Program-made: the position numbers and the translations under genes
The notes under the pieces: generated by a model
What the model was told of the DNA's origin: nothing
Seen by the model: the letters and a program-made list of their open reading frames with translations, nothing else
The model's database searches: none
In this document: piece after piece, positions 16,236-25,654 of the stretch
Numbering within the stretch: the stretch's first letter is position 1
How the letters are laid out: every line of letters begins with the position of its first letter
Origin: Bin55 sp965203735
GTDB taxonomy: Bacteria; Pseudomonadota; Gammaproteobacteria; Pseudomonadales; Azotimanducaceae
Direction of reading: 5' to 3'
NCBI GenBank assembly: GCA_965203735.1
Contig: OZ241909.1
Location: forward strand, 3,348,001-3,412,000
DNA length: 64,000 nucleotides

Positions 16236-16715
16236 TCAACGTAATTGTTCTAGATTGAGGAGGAACTCTTTGGTGTTCAGTCCGCCTCCAAATCCTGTCA
16301 ACGTTCCATTGCTGCCAATTACACGGTGGCAGGGAATCACGATCGCTATCGGATTTCTGTGATTGGCTTGACCGACTGCGCGATAGGCTTTGGGTCGGCC
16401 AATTCGTTCCGCGATGGTCCTGTAGGAGCAAGTCTCGCCGTACGGAATTTTGCGCAGCTGATTCCAAACCCGTCTACTGAAATCGGGCTTGTTAGTGCCA
16501 ATGTCCAACGGAATGTCAAACTCCTTTCGTACACCTCGAAAATATTCTCGAAGCTGAGCAGCAATGTGTTTGAATCCTGAGTCGTCTCGAGTCCAATCGG
16601 TCGGAATTGATAGGGGGGACTCTCTACCCTCAAGGAACGAGAGCCTGTTTAACCTCTCATGTTTTCCGGCCAGCAGCAATTGCCCAACGGGGCTCTCCAC
16701 GACGGTGTAGAACAT
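16236..16715 (-). CDS. ogt: methylated-DNA-[protein]-cysteine S-methyltransferase
   Basis: A 159-residue alkyltransferase that removes O6-alkyl groups from guanine by suicide transfer to its own Cys. The active site is complete: IPCHRVIG with Cys129, preceded by the helix-turn-helix RRVWNQLRKIPYGETCSYRTIAERIGRPKAYRAVGQAN. Length fits Ogt rather than the longer Ada. ATG 16715 with GGAG seven bases upstream is a better start than the TTG at 16721. It lies seven bases upstream of the AmpG-like gene. Confidence 0.94.
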   Translation of the reverse strand: MFYTVVESPVGQLLLAGKHERLNRLSFLEGRESPLSIPTDWTRDDSGFKHIAAQLREYFRGVRKEFDIPLDIGTNKPDFSRRVWNQLRKIPYGETCSYRTIAERIGRPKAYRAVGQANHRNPIAIVIPCHRVIGSNGTLTGFGGGLNTKEFLLNLEQLR

Positions 16716-16880
16716 AGCCAAACTCCGACGACCTTTTCAAGAGAGCACATTGTATGCGTGGCTAACAATTGAACACCCCGTGAACTTCGTGGACGTAACA
16801 AAGACAGTCAGGACTCCCGGCGAAGAGAAATCTGAGAGTAGCAACCGACTCGGAATATCAGCTACAAACCCATTCGAAAG

Positions 16881-17084
16881 CTATTGGTCGGGCTTTTTTC
16901 TTGGCGGTTGATGTTTTCTAGAAATAACAATATGCTTACTTCGATTTTTCTCGTCTTGACCAGTGGCACCGGGTGGCACTTTCACGATTTCCTCACCCTT
17001 TTCGAGAAAAACCTTCATATCACGCTCTAGTTCCTCACGCGTCTTGCGCATTGACGCGGCAGTAGCTGTGGGCTTTCGGGGCAT
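16881..17084 (-). CDS. small basic protein, possibly SutA-like
   Basis: A 67-residue, highly charged protein. The core REELERDMKVFLEKGEEIVKVPPGATG has the -FLxxGGxIxxVP- pattern I associate with small gammaproteobacterial proteins such as the C-terminal part of SutA, a polymerase-associated regulator, but the match is short and the acidic N-terminus of SutA is missing. There is no clear Shine-Dalgarno before its ATG, so leaderless translation is possible. The gene stands alone between ogt and an unknown membrane protein on the opposite strand. Treat the functional hint as weak. Confidence 0.55.
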   Translation of the reverse strand: MPRKPTATAASMRKTREELERDMKVFLEKGEEIVKVPPGATGQDEKNRSKHIVISRKHQPPRKKPDQ

Positions 17085-17406
17085 ATAATGGAGTTAAACT
17101 AAGTAATTGGAGTATGATACCAAGATTTTGATCACGATTCTACATGTACAAACATATAGAATCCAATGTGTTCTTAGTTCTCCGACCTCGCGGTCCAGTC
17201 GAGGACAACAACGGAACTTTACGACTGCTAACCAATAGGTAACAATAAACGAGTCCGATCTTGTTTCCTTTGAAAATCAACGATTACCAGTGTATTAGTT
17301 ACGACCAAGAAACCGGCTCACAAAGTAAACAAATGGGAATTGCAAGTACGATTGAAGGTAACTACAGAGAACAGCAACAAGTACACAACTGTTGGGGGAT
17401 CTAGCC
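17085..17406. other. divergent intergenic region
   Basis: About 320 AT-rich bases between the small basic protein (minus) and the membrane protein (plus). It must hold the promoters of both, but none stands out by eye. No tRNA, strong hairpin or protein-like frame was seen. Confidence 0.4.
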
Positions 17407-18066
17407 ATGACAGACTCCATAGAGCCTACCAAAGACAAACTTACTCTCGGACGAATCGCGTCAAGAATAAAGACTGCGTCTTCCCAAATTCCAAGACTGC
17501 TTATTGAGCTGGCAGTCGTGTTTATCGGCGTCTATCTCGCTTTTTTGTTGACTGATTATCAAGAGGAACTGGAGAAAAAGGATATACGAACTAAGTTCTA
17601 CGAAAGTCTCATATTTGAATTTAGCACAGTGATCTTTCACCTCGGTACAGAGGAACGGAATATGTTGCCGCATTTGAGTGCTGTGGAGGAACTTAGCCAG
17701 GGTAAGCAGCCGAGAATTCCGACTCGTTCGCTCTATTATCCTGTGCCTGGTCTCGTTGTGGCGGCGGCATTCGATAGCCGCAATTTTGAGTCGCTAAATA
17801 CGGAAACCATTGAGGTTATTGTCGAAGCCACACCTTATATGGAATCGTTCAAGCAAAAAATCAATACATTTAATGATCTATTGGTCTTGTTGCTCTCTGC
17901 CCAGCAATCCGACTCCAACTGCTGCTATAACGACGAAGGCAAACTTCTCGAACAATACAGCTGGTACCCGGAGCTAGTTTCGGAGATACACGAACTGAAC
18001 CGACTAATTAGGGAGACCATCGTCGAAAAAGCACTGCCCGACTTACAAGAACTCAAGGATTCATAG
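17407..18066 (+). CDS. single-pass membrane protein of unknown function
   Basis: A 219-residue protein. One hydrophobic segment (IPRLLIELAVVFIGVYLAFLLTDY, about residues 30-53) anchors it in the membrane, followed by a mostly helical region of about 165 residues. The 'IELAVVFIGVYLAF' segment followed by a helical part resembles uncharacterised membrane proteins common in marine bacteria, but I cannot name a function. Start: ATG 17407 has GGGGGA upstream and is preferred over TTG 17392. The lipoprotein with a thioredoxin-like domain follows about 150 bases downstream. Confidence 0.68.
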   Translation: MTDSIEPTKDKLTLGRIASRIKTASSQIPRLLIELAVVFIGVYLAFLLTDYQEELEKKDIRTKFYESLIFEFSTVIFHLGTEERNMLPHLSAVEELSQGKQPRIPTRSLYYPVPGLVVAAAFDSRNFESLNTETIEVIVEATPYMESFKQKINTFNDLLVLLLSAQQSDSNCCYNDEGKLLEQYSWYPELVSEIHELNRLIRETIVEKALPDLQELKDS

Positions 18067-18212
18067 TTACTACGGTCTGATACCTCGAGAAACTGCGCGA
18101 CGCGATCAGAGGGTAACGCATGAAGCAATGGGTTCTGAGAGAATCCAGTCGCTAATGGAGCATTAATGCCGCAGACGCTCATCGCATGAACGACAGTGCG
18201 TAAAATCGTGGA

Positions 18213-20057
18213 ATGGACTTCGAAACCAGTGAGCCAAGATACTCCTTCGAGTCGATATCTACCCTTCGGCTTTGTATTCTTCTACTTACTACTCTTTTTG
18301 TAACCGCTTGCAGCGGCGACCCCTCAAAGACCTACACGTTCACCGTGGAGTACGTTCGCATCGAGCAGGACGTCGAAGGAATTGAAGAATCAACCGCTTT
18401 TGAATCCGGTACGGTTTCCATCTATCGTGTCGAGGCTGGGGAATCGATGGAAGAGGAGTTGGCCTTGCTGCATTCCTCGCCTTTTCATAATGGAAAAGTG
18501 AAGCTACGTGGGAATCTTGAAAGTCCAATGTGGGTGGAAGCACAGGTTTCATCAGCGGAATCCTCGGAACTGTTAACTTCCAGATCGTATGTCGAGCCCG
18601 GGGAGACCATATCACTTGCGGTCTTAGATTACACAGGATATTGGCAGGACGAACTCGTGCATATAGGAATGCTTACAAATGTTCAGGATCCGGCCAAGAG
18701 GTTTGTCCTATCGGCAGATTTGAGCCCTTTGAATGCTGACTTGACGAGTACCCTCGCAACGGTTCATATCACAAATTGGACCGAGAAAGGACTACGCTAT
18801 TTCAATCTCGCCACCGTCATGCTTCAGGATGACAAATTTACTTTGGAAATCGAAATCGAAGAGCCCACAGTTGCCTTCTTGGAGGCCATCGACAGGGACA
18901 GGCACTTCAACCTATGGACCGAGATTATTGTCGAACCCGGGGTCACGATCCATGCTCATCCCCGTGGAAGTAGTTCTCACGCTACAGCAACCTTGCCAAC
19001 TGGCTGGTTTCAGACAGGCCAAGACGATGTAGAACGCTTGCGCTCCTACGGGCTAGTGGCGGTGGCCGGAAGGGGTAAACATGCAAAGCTTGTCGAAAGT
19101 TGGCAGCAGAGCTACACGTTTCAATTGCGCCTGGAAGAGCTTGACAAAGAATCCGAAGAGCAACGAAACACAATGAACGCTACAAGTGCCGTCATCGAGG
19201 AAACTGACGAATCCAGTGCTTCCGAAGAGTCGCCAGATTCCCAAGACGACCCAGGGCTGAACATTGAGCCTTCCGAAGGGTGTGAGCACGTGGATCTCTC
19301 CAATGTGCTTCCTACATACTGGGAACAACCCTATGCGCACATGGCTTCGAAAGTGAGTGAGTTGTGGAATGAACTGAAGCAAATACGCTTCAATGTTCTA
19401 GACGACATCGCTCGGCACGCCGTAGATCCAATGGACAGGTTGCTTGCGTTAGAACTACATGCCCTGGATTTACCTGAAGAACGTGTCGAAAAGCTAGAGA
19501 TTTACGAGAACTTGGCACAAAGCCTCTCAGTCGATGTCGCAAGAGCAAGAGTAACCCCTGCTCGAGACTATTGGACGGCCATACTTGAGTCGGTAGAAAG
19601 TCAAGAACGAATGGTACCCGGTCAGCGAGTGCCTGACTTTGAGTTGCCCAATCTCAAAGGAACACCCGTAAGTCTTTACTCAGTACTCAACGAATACCAA
19701 CTGGTGCTCTTGGAATTCTTAGAACCATCGATTGGATTGAGTTCGTGGACTACGGATGCGCACAAGGAACTTCGCGACCTATACGCAGATGAGGACTTTC
19801 AAATCGTCCAGGTACTGGTTGGCGAAGAGAGAGAACAAAGGGAGGATCTGTCAGAGATCGAGAGCTACAGTTGGATTATGCTACGCGAGTCAAACGCGGC
19901 TACCAGATCGAATTTGGCACGATCTTACGCTGCTGTTCACAAGGCCGCATCCTACTTTCTAGACTCAAGAGGCTGCATCATCCAACGAGACCTAGAACGA
20001 GAAGTGGCGAGAGATTTCTTGAGCTCATACCTCGACAATCCAGCTTCCCAACACTAA
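18213..20057 (+). CDS. large lipoprotein with C-terminal thioredoxin-like domain lacking CxxC
   Basis: A 614-residue exported lipoprotein. A hydrophobic signal segment ends in lipobox VTAC (Cys33). The middle, about residues 40-450, is unknown, with an acidic low-complexity linker (ESSASEESPDSQDD, about residue 330). From about 470 a thioredoxin/AhpC-like fold begins: PGQRVPDFELPNLKGTPVSLYSVL. At the place where the redox CxxC would be, the sequence reads LEPSIGLSSWTTD, with no cysteine, so it cannot act as a thiol oxidoreductase there. Family members of this general layout are found as TlpA-like lipoproteins. It might bind a partner protein instead. Confidence 0.75.
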   Translation: MDFETSEPRYSFESISTLRLCILLLTTLFVTACSGDPSKTYTFTVEYVRIEQDVEGIEESTAFESGTVSIYRVEAGESMEEELALLHSSPFHNGKVKLRGNLESPMWVEAQVSSAESSELLTSRSYVEPGETISLAVLDYTGYWQDELVHIGMLTNVQDPAKRFVLSADLSPLNADLTSTLATVHITNWTEKGLRYFNLATVMLQDDKFTLEIEIEEPTVAFLEAIDRDRHFNLWTEIIVEPGVTIHAHPRGSSSHATATLPTGWFQTGQDDVERLRSYGLVAVAGRGKHAKLVESWQQSYTFQLRLEELDKESEEQRNTMNATSAVIEETDESSASEESPDSQDDPGLNIEPSEGCEHVDLSNVLPTYWEQPYAHMASKVSELWNELKQIRFNVLDDIARHAVDPMDRLLALELHALDLPEERVEKLEIYENLAQSLSVDVARARVTPARDYWTAILESVESQERMVPGQRVPDFELPNLKGTPVSLYSVLNEYQLVLLEFLEPSIGLSSWTTDAHKELRDLYADEDFQIVQVLVGEEREQREDLSEIESYSWIMLRESNAATRSNLARSYAAVHKAASYFLDSRGCIIQRDLEREVARDFLSSYLDNPASQH

Positions 20058-20116
20058 GTCGCGGCGATGCCCGGGGATTGGTAGTTCGTACAACAAAGAC
20101 ACGCTAAGCGTGACGC

Positions 20117-20145
20117 TTGAAATCAAAAACTACCGTCGCTAACAT
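20117..20145 (+). promoter_or_regulatory. predicted sigma-70 promoter for uvrA
   Basis: TTGAAA at 20117-20122 and TAACAT at 20140-20145, separated by 17 bases, match the consensus in five and four of six positions. Transcription would begin near 20152, about 25 bases before the uvrA start. I saw no LexA box (CTGT-N8-ACAG) here, so SOS control is not evident. Confidence 0.55.
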
Positions 20146-20175
20146 AAGCTGTTTGGGTTCCCGAAAGCTACAAAA

Positions 20176-23046
20176 TTGGCAAATTCAGCATCAAAGATTT
20201 CGATTAGGGGAGCCCGCACCCACAACCTTCAAGACATCGACCTTGACATACCCCGCGACCAACTCGTCGTTGTCACAGGTCTGTCAGGATCGGGCAAGTC
20301 GTCGCTAGCTTTTGACACTCTCTATGCGGAAGGACAACGACGCTATGTCGAGTCGCTGTCTGCCTACGCAAGACAGTTTCTTTCAATGATGGACAAACCC
20401 GATGTAGATCTCATTGAGGGGTTGTCGCCAGCGATATCGATTGAACAAAAATCCACTTCGCGCAATCCACGCTCCACGGTAGGAACCATCACAGAGATCT
20501 ACGACTACCTCCGTCTACTCTTCGCTCGCGTAGGAGAACCCCGCTGCCCCGACCATGGGATTCCCCTTGCGGCACAAACAGTCAGCGACATGGTCGATTC
20601 CGTGATGGGGTTGCCTGAAGAGAGCCGAATCCTGTTGCTCTCTCCCGTGATTGTTCAGCGAAAAGGCGAGCATCTTCACATCTTTGCAGATCTCGTCGCT
20701 AACGGTTTCATTCGAGCCCGAGTCGATGGAATTGTTACGGAGCTAGAACATCCTCCGGAACTGGACAAGAACAAGAAACACACCATCGAAGCCGTTGTGG
20801 ACAGGCTCGTCGTCAGACCCGACATCGAACAACGTCTAGCAGAATCGTTTGAAACTGCGTTGCAGTTGTCCGAAGGTCTTGCAATCGTCGCGTCGATGAC
20901 CGGCGGTTTCGCAGAGCTCACATTTTCTTCCAAGTTTGGCTGCACAAAGTGCGACTACAGCATCGCCGAGCTCGAGCCGAGAATGTTCTCCTTCAATAAT
21001 CCCGCTGGAGCTTGTCCCTCATGCGACGGATTGGGAACTGAGCACAAATTTGATCCGTCACTTGTCGTGGTGGATTCATCTCTGAGCTTGTCCGAAGGTG
21101 CAATTCCAGGGTGGGATCAGTCCACACGGTGGCAATTCACGATGATTCGTGCAGTCGCCAAGCACTTGAACTTCGACGTCAGTACTCCTTTCCGAAGATT
21201 GCCCAAGAAGTGTCGGGACGCAATCCTCTACGGCCTTCCAGACCCCATATCTGTTACTTGGAGCTACGGAAAGAACAAGATCTCGCGCAAGCTCAAGTAC
21301 AACGGCATCATTCCGTTGCTCGAACGACGCTACCGCAAGACATCCTCACCACAAGTACGCGAACAGTTGCATGTGTTCATGAGCGACAAGAATTGCGATG
21401 ACTGTGATGGTGCACGACTAAAGCAAGAGTCACGGAACGTGTTTGTTGCGGACTCATCACTTTCCAGTCTTACCTCGATGTCAATTGAGCAAGCGCTGGA
21501 TTACTTCCTGAAATTGGACCTGTCCGGTAAAGACGCGATTATTGCCGAGAAGCTCCTCAAGGAAATACAGGCCCGACTACGTTTTCTTGTGAATGTGGGG
21601 CTCAACTATCTAACGCTAGACCGTAGCGCCGGAACTCTTTCAGGGGGCGAAGCCCAGCGAATTCGTCTTGCGAGCCAAATAGGTGCCGGTCTTGTGGGAG
21701 TCATGTACATTCTCGACGAGCCATCCATCGGCTTGCACCAACGAGACAACGGCCGCCTGCTGTCGACACTCACGCACCTAAAAGACTTGGGAAACACCGT
21801 CATTGTGGTGGAACACGATGAAGAGGCCATTCGAACCGCCGACCATGTGATTGACATTGGACCAGGACCAGGTGTCCATGGAGGCAAGGTTGTCACGCAG
21901 GGACCACTTCGTCGCGTACTGAACTCCGAACAGTCTCTAACCGCACAGTACCTATCGGGGAAGCGATCGATCGAGATACCGCACAACCGAACCTCAATCG
22001 ATCCAACAAAACAGATTGTGTTGAAAGGTGCATCCGGGAACAACCTGAAGAACATCGATGTATCAATCCCTGTTGGTCTGTTCACATGCATTACGGGTGT
22101 ATCGGGCTCGGGAAAGTCCACGTTGATCAATCACACTCTGTATCCAGTGGCAGCCCGGTCATTGAATAGCGCTACAAGCGTCGTACCTTTTCCTCACCAA
22201 CGAATAACTGGATTGAACCACCTGCAAAAAGTTGTAGACATCGATCAAAGCCCAATTGGGCGCACTCCTAGGTCCAATCCCGCCACTTATACCGGACTAT
22301 TCACGCCTATCCGTGAATTGTTCGCTCGGACACAGGAAGCTCGAATTCGAGGGTACAAACCAGGACGATTCAGCTTCAACGTCAAAGGAGGACGATGCGA
22401 AGCATGCAAAGGCGATGGACTAATCAAGGTCGAAATGCACTTCCTTCCCGATGTCTACGTGAACTGCGATACATGCAAAGGCACTCGCTATAACCGTGAG
22501 ACTTTGCAGGTCAAGTACAAGGACAAGAACATTCACGAAGTCCTCGACATGACAGTGGAGGAAGCTTATGGCTTCTTTCATGCGATTCCGCCCTTGAAGC
22601 AGAAACTACAGACATTGATGGATGTGGGACTGTCCTACATCCGTTTGGGGCAAAGTGCGACGACGCTCTCCGGAGGAGAGGCGCAACGCGTGAAACTGTC
22701 CCGGGAATTGTCAAAGAAGGACACTGGTCGAAACCTCTACATCCTTGACGAACCGACAACCGGTTTGCATTTTCACGATATTGAAATGCTTCTCGGAGTG
22801 TTGTCGCGTCTACGGGACAATGGAAATACGGTAGTCGTCATAGAGCACAATCTCGATGTAATCAAGACAGCTGACTGGATTATCGACATGGGACCTGAGG
22901 GAGGTGGAGCCGGCGGAGAAATTGTTGCATTTGGGACTCCGGAACACATCGCGAAGCTCAAGGACTCCCACACGGGGATTTACTTGAAGAAGACACTCAC
23001 CAAAGATTCGGTGGTAGACGAACCCCTCAAGACCGCGGCAGGTTGA
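20176..23046 (+). CDS. uvrA: excinuclease ABC subunit A
   Basis: A 956-residue UvrA, the damage-recognition ATPase of nucleotide excision repair. It has two ABC ATPase modules: Walker A motifs GLSGSGKS (about 35-42) and GVSGSGKS (about 641), each with an LSGGEAQR signature. Two zinc fingers are visible (CTKCDYS ... CPSCDG in module 1; CEACKGDG ... CDTCKG in module 2). Length is close to the usual 940. It starts with TTG at 20176, preceded by a weak ribosome site. It is convergent with rplQ, a common gammaproteobacterial arrangement. UvrB and UvrC are not in the window. Confidence 0.97.
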   Translation: MANSASKISIRGARTHNLQDIDLDIPRDQLVVVTGLSGSGKSSLAFDTLYAEGQRRYVESLSAYARQFLSMMDKPDVDLIEGLSPAISIEQKSTSRNPRSTVGTITEIYDYLRLLFARVGEPRCPDHGIPLAAQTVSDMVDSVMGLPEESRILLLSPVIVQRKGEHLHIFADLVANGFIRARVDGIVTELEHPPELDKNKKHTIEAVVDRLVVRPDIEQRLAESFETALQLSEGLAIVASMTGGFAELTFSSKFGCTKCDYSIAELEPRMFSFNNPAGACPSCDGLGTEHKFDPSLVVVDSSLSLSEGAIPGWDQSTRWQFTMIRAVAKHLNFDVSTPFRRLPKKCRDAILYGLPDPISVTWSYGKNKISRKLKYNGIIPLLERRYRKTSSPQVREQLHVFMSDKNCDDCDGARLKQESRNVFVADSSLSSLTSMSIEQALDYFLKLDLSGKDAIIAEKLLKEIQARLRFLVNVGLNYLTLDRSAGTLSGGEAQRIRLASQIGAGLVGVMYILDEPSIGLHQRDNGRLLSTLTHLKDLGNTVIVVEHDEEAIRTADHVIDIGPGPGVHGGKVVTQGPLRRVLNSEQSLTAQYLSGKRSIEIPHNRTSIDPTKQIVLKGASGNNLKNIDVSIPVGLFTCITGVSGSGKSTLINHTLYPVAARSLNSATSVVPFPHQRITGLNHLQKVVDIDQSPIGRTPRSNPATYTGLFTPIRELFARTQEARIRGYKPGRFSFNVKGGRCEACKGDGLIKVEMHFLPDVYVNCDTCKGTRYNRETLQVKYKDKNIHEVLDMTVEEAYGFFHAIPPLKQKLQTLMDVGLSYIRLGQSATTLSGGEAQRVKLSRELSKKDTGRNLYILDEPTTGLHFHDIEMLLGVLSRLRDNGNTVVVIEHNLDVIKTADWIIDMGPEGGGAGGEIVAFGTPEHIAKLKDSHTGIYLKKTLTKDSVVDEPLKTAAG

Positions 23047-23111
23047 CCTTTCAAACTAGGATGAGCTTACTTCGCTGTCTTGGACGGGGAAATGGGTTTA
23101 GTCTGAAATCG

Positions 23112-23537
23112 CTAGGATTCGCTTTCTGCTTCACTATCTGATTCGTCGTCAGGATCCGAGTCGTCGTTGAGATCGTGCCCTGGTCGATCCACGAGTTCGA
23201 CAAAGCAAACCATTGCCGAATCTCCGCTGCGGTAGCCCGCTTTCAGAATGCGTGTATACCCACCCGGTCGCTCCTGAAATCGAGGACCCAATTCACTGAA
23301 CAGCTTACCCACTGCGGACTTGTTCCGCAGATAGGCGAAGGCTCGCCGACGATTTGCGACGGAGTCAATTGCCGCGCGGGTGATCAGTGGTTCGATTGCA
23401 CGTCGTAGTTCCTTGGCTTTGGGAACTGTCGTTCGGATCATTTCATGTTCGATAAGCGAGGAGCACATGTTCGACAACATTCGCTTTCGATGCGGAGAAT
23501 TTCTGTTGAGCTGTCTACCGCTCTTCATGTGTCTCAT
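23112..23537 (-). CDS. rplQ: 50S ribosomal protein L17
   Basis: A 141-residue L17, last gene of the alpha operon. MRHMKSGRQLNRNSPHRKRM and the FSELGPRFQERPGGYTRILK segment are the family hallmarks. The final 25 residues are strongly acidic (DDSDPDDESDSEAESES), a tail not present in E. coli L17. Starts 46 bases after rpoA. No T-run terminator is visible before the convergent uvrA end 65 bases away. Confidence 0.96.
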   Translation of the reverse strand: MRHMKSGRQLNRNSPHRKRMLSNMCSSLIEHEMIRTTVPKAKELRRAIEPLITRAAIDSVANRRRAFAYLRNKSAVGKLFSELGPRFQERPGGYTRILKAGYRSGDSAMVCFVELVDRPGHDLNDDSDPDDESDSEAESES

Positions 23538-23583
23538 AGTCGTGTGTCCTCTTAGAGCAAATTGCCTACGTGTAGCGACCTAG

Positions 23584-24564
23584 TCAATTGCCGGCCTGCT
23601 GATCCTCCCAACCGCTAATCGTCATCCCCAGGTGGAGACCGCGCAGTGCCAAGGCCTCCTTAATCTCTTCCAACGACTTTTTGCCTAAGTTTGGCGTAGC
23701 CATGAGATCCTTCTCGGTCTTGTGCACAAGCTCTCCAATCGACGCAACGTTCTCGCCTTTTAGGCAATTTTTGGATCGAACAGGAAGGTTGAGCGACTCA
23801 ATCGATTCGAACAGGAAAGGATCAATGGCATGTGCCTGCATCTCTTTCTCGACTTCCTCCAGAAGCTTCAAGTCAACAAACGGGGCCAACTGCTGAGTGA
23901 GGATCGTTGCAGCACGTCGAACGGCTTCCACGGGGCTAATCGTCCCGTTGGATTCAAGCGTAATGATCAACTTATCCATGTCGGTCCGTTGCTCTACGCG
24001 AGTGTTCTCGACCGTATAGTCGACACTTCGCATAGGGCTATAGGAAGCATCAAGGCGCAAACGCCCAATAGTGCGTTCGTGATCGGCGACAAGTTGCTGA
24101 TCGGCAGGTTGGTAGCCGCGTCCACGCGTCACAATCGCCTCCAAATAGATTGAACCATCGTCGTTCAACGTGCAAATCGGATGGTCCGGGTTGGCGATCT
24201 CAACCTCCTGAGTTGTTATAAAGTCTTTCGCAGACACCTCTCCAGGTCCGTTTGCGCTCAAACGCATCGTGCTCTCGTCTCCTGCGGTGAGACGCACCGC
24301 CACACCCTTCAAGTTCAAGCAAATGTTGAGCAAGTCCTCACGAACGCCCGGAAGCGTTGCGTATTCATGCAGAGCTCCATCGATGGAGACTTCGGAAATG
24401 GCAGCTCCTGGCATTGACGATAGAAGTATTCGACGCAATGCGTTGCCCACGGTGTGGCCGTATCCTCTCTCCAGAGGAGTGAGTACGACACGGGCACGGG
24501 TATCGCTGAGGTTCTCGACCTCTACAGGAGTGACTTGCAATAGATCAGTATCTACGCTACTCAT
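23584..24564 (-). CDS. rpoA: DNA-directed RNA polymerase subunit alpha
   Basis: A 326-residue alpha subunit, which dimerises to nucleate RNA polymerase assembly. The N-terminal domain has LERGYGHTVGNALRRILLSSMPGAA; the C-terminal domain (about 245-326) has the NCLKGENVASIGELV and NLGKKSLEEIKEAL helices that contact UP elements and activators. Length and motifs fit E. coli (329). It lies 42 bases after rpsD in the alpha operon. Confidence 0.98.
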   Translation of the reverse strand: MSSVDTDLLQVTPVEVENLSDTRARVVLTPLERGYGHTVGNALRRILLSSMPGAAISEVSIDGALHEYATLPGVREDLLNICLNLKGVAVRLTAGDESTMRLSANGPGEVSAKDFITTQEVEIANPDHPICTLNDDGSIYLEAIVTRGRGYQPADQQLVADHERTIGRLRLDASYSPMRSVDYTVENTRVEQRTDMDKLIITLESNGTISPVEAVRRAATILTQQLAPFVDLKLLEEVEKEMQAHAIDPFLFESIESLNLPVRSKNCLKGENVASIGELVHKTEKDLMATPNLGKKSLEEIKEALALRGLHLGMTISGWEDQQAGN

Positions 24565-24606
24565 ACGTTAGTTTCCCTCTGTTGCCAACCAAGTTCTTGG
24601 TTGCTA

Positions 24607-25233
24607 CTACTTGGAATACAGTTCGACTATTAGGTTTTCTTGGATTTCCATCGGCAATTCCTCTCGATCTGGCAATCGAGTGAACACCGAAGCCCTATTT
24701 TCCGAATCGACTTCAATCCACTCAACGAACCCGCGTTGATCGGCAAGTTCAAGCGCCATGCCGATGCGAGCCTGAGACTTTTGTCGATCTCCAATGCTGA
24801 TTTGGTCGCCTGGTCGAACATGGAACGAAGGAATGTTCACGTTCTGTCCATTGACCCTTACGGCTTTATGTGACACCAGCTGCCGGGATTCGGCTCGCGT
24901 AGAGCCAAATCCTGACCTATATACGACATTGTCAAGTCGGCTCTCCAAGAGCTGTAGGAGATTAACTCCGGTAGCTCCTTGCTGGCGGTCGGCTTTCTTG
25001 TAGTAATTGCGAAACTGCTTCTCCAAGATGCCATAGAGACGTCGAACCTTCTGCTTCTCTCTCAGCTGTATCGCGAAGTCGCTCTTTCGCGCCGGAGCTC
25101 TCCGAGTGCCAGGTTCACCGGGCAATCTGCCTTCCTTGCACTTCTCTTCCAGAGTCCGCGTGCCGCTCTTCAGGTATAGGTCTGTACCTTCGCGACGCGA
25201 CAGCTTCAGTTTGGGTCCCAAGTAACGAGCCAT
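24607..25233 (-). CDS. rpsD: 30S ribosomal protein S4
   Basis: A 208-residue S4, an early 16S rRNA binder and, in E. coli, the translational repressor of the alpha operon. Start MARYLGPKLKLSRR at ATG 25233 is the classical one; the 14 extra codons upstream are not part of it. The S4 RNA-binding domain (LLQLLESRLDNVVYRSGFG ... KAVRVNGQNVNIPSF) is intact. The zinc-binding Cys cluster seen in some S4 forms is absent, so this is the C-minus type. Confidence 0.97.
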   Translation of the reverse strand: MARYLGPKLKLSRREGTDLYLKSGTRTLEEKCKEGRLPGEPGTRRAPARKSDFAIQLREKQKVRRLYGILEKQFRNYYKKADRQQGATGVNLLQLLESRLDNVVYRSGFGSTRAESRQLVSHKAVRVNGQNVNIPSFHVRPGDQISIGDRQKSQARIGMALELADQRGFVEWIEVDSENRASVFTRLPDREELPMEIQENLIVELYSK

Positions 25234-25244
25234 GTATTGATCCT

Positions 25245-25652
25245 CTAGGGTCTGCGTCTCTTCGGCGGACGGCAACCGTTGTGAGGGATGGGCGTCACAT
25301 CCGAAATGCTGTTCACGCGAAGTCCACCTGCATTGAGAGCACGTACCGCTGAGTCGCGCCCAGGTCCTGGACCTTTGACGAAGACATCTACGCTTTTCAA
25401 TCCATGGTTCTCTATGACGCGAGCCGTAACGTTTTCTGCCGCGGTTTGCGCCGCGTAAGCTGTACTCTTGCGCGCTCCACTAAATCCCGAACCGCCCGCA
25501 GTAGCCCATCCAAGAGTTCTTCCATGGCGGTCGGTAATCGTAATGATCGTATTGTTGTACGACGCGTGTACATGAGCCAATCCATCCGTTACGACTCTCC
25601 TGCCGCGTCGACGACTTGACCCATCTCCGCCTCGTGTACGACGTCCAGGCAT
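25245..25652 (-). CDS. rpsK: 30S ribosomal protein S11
   Basis: A 135-residue S11, part of the 30S platform. HVHASYNNTIITITD and AAENVTARVIENHGLK are diagnostic, as is the C-terminal SDVTPIPHNGCRPPKRRRP. It follows rpsM by two bases and precedes rpsD. Confidence 0.97.
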   Translation of the reverse strand: MPGRRTRGGDGSSRRRGRRVVTDGLAHVHASYNNTIITITDRHGRTLGWATAGGSGFSGARKSTAYAAQTAAENVTARVIENHGLKSVDVFVKGPGPGRDSAVRALNAGGLRVNSISDVTPIPHNGCRPPKRRRP

Positions 25653-25654
25653 TG

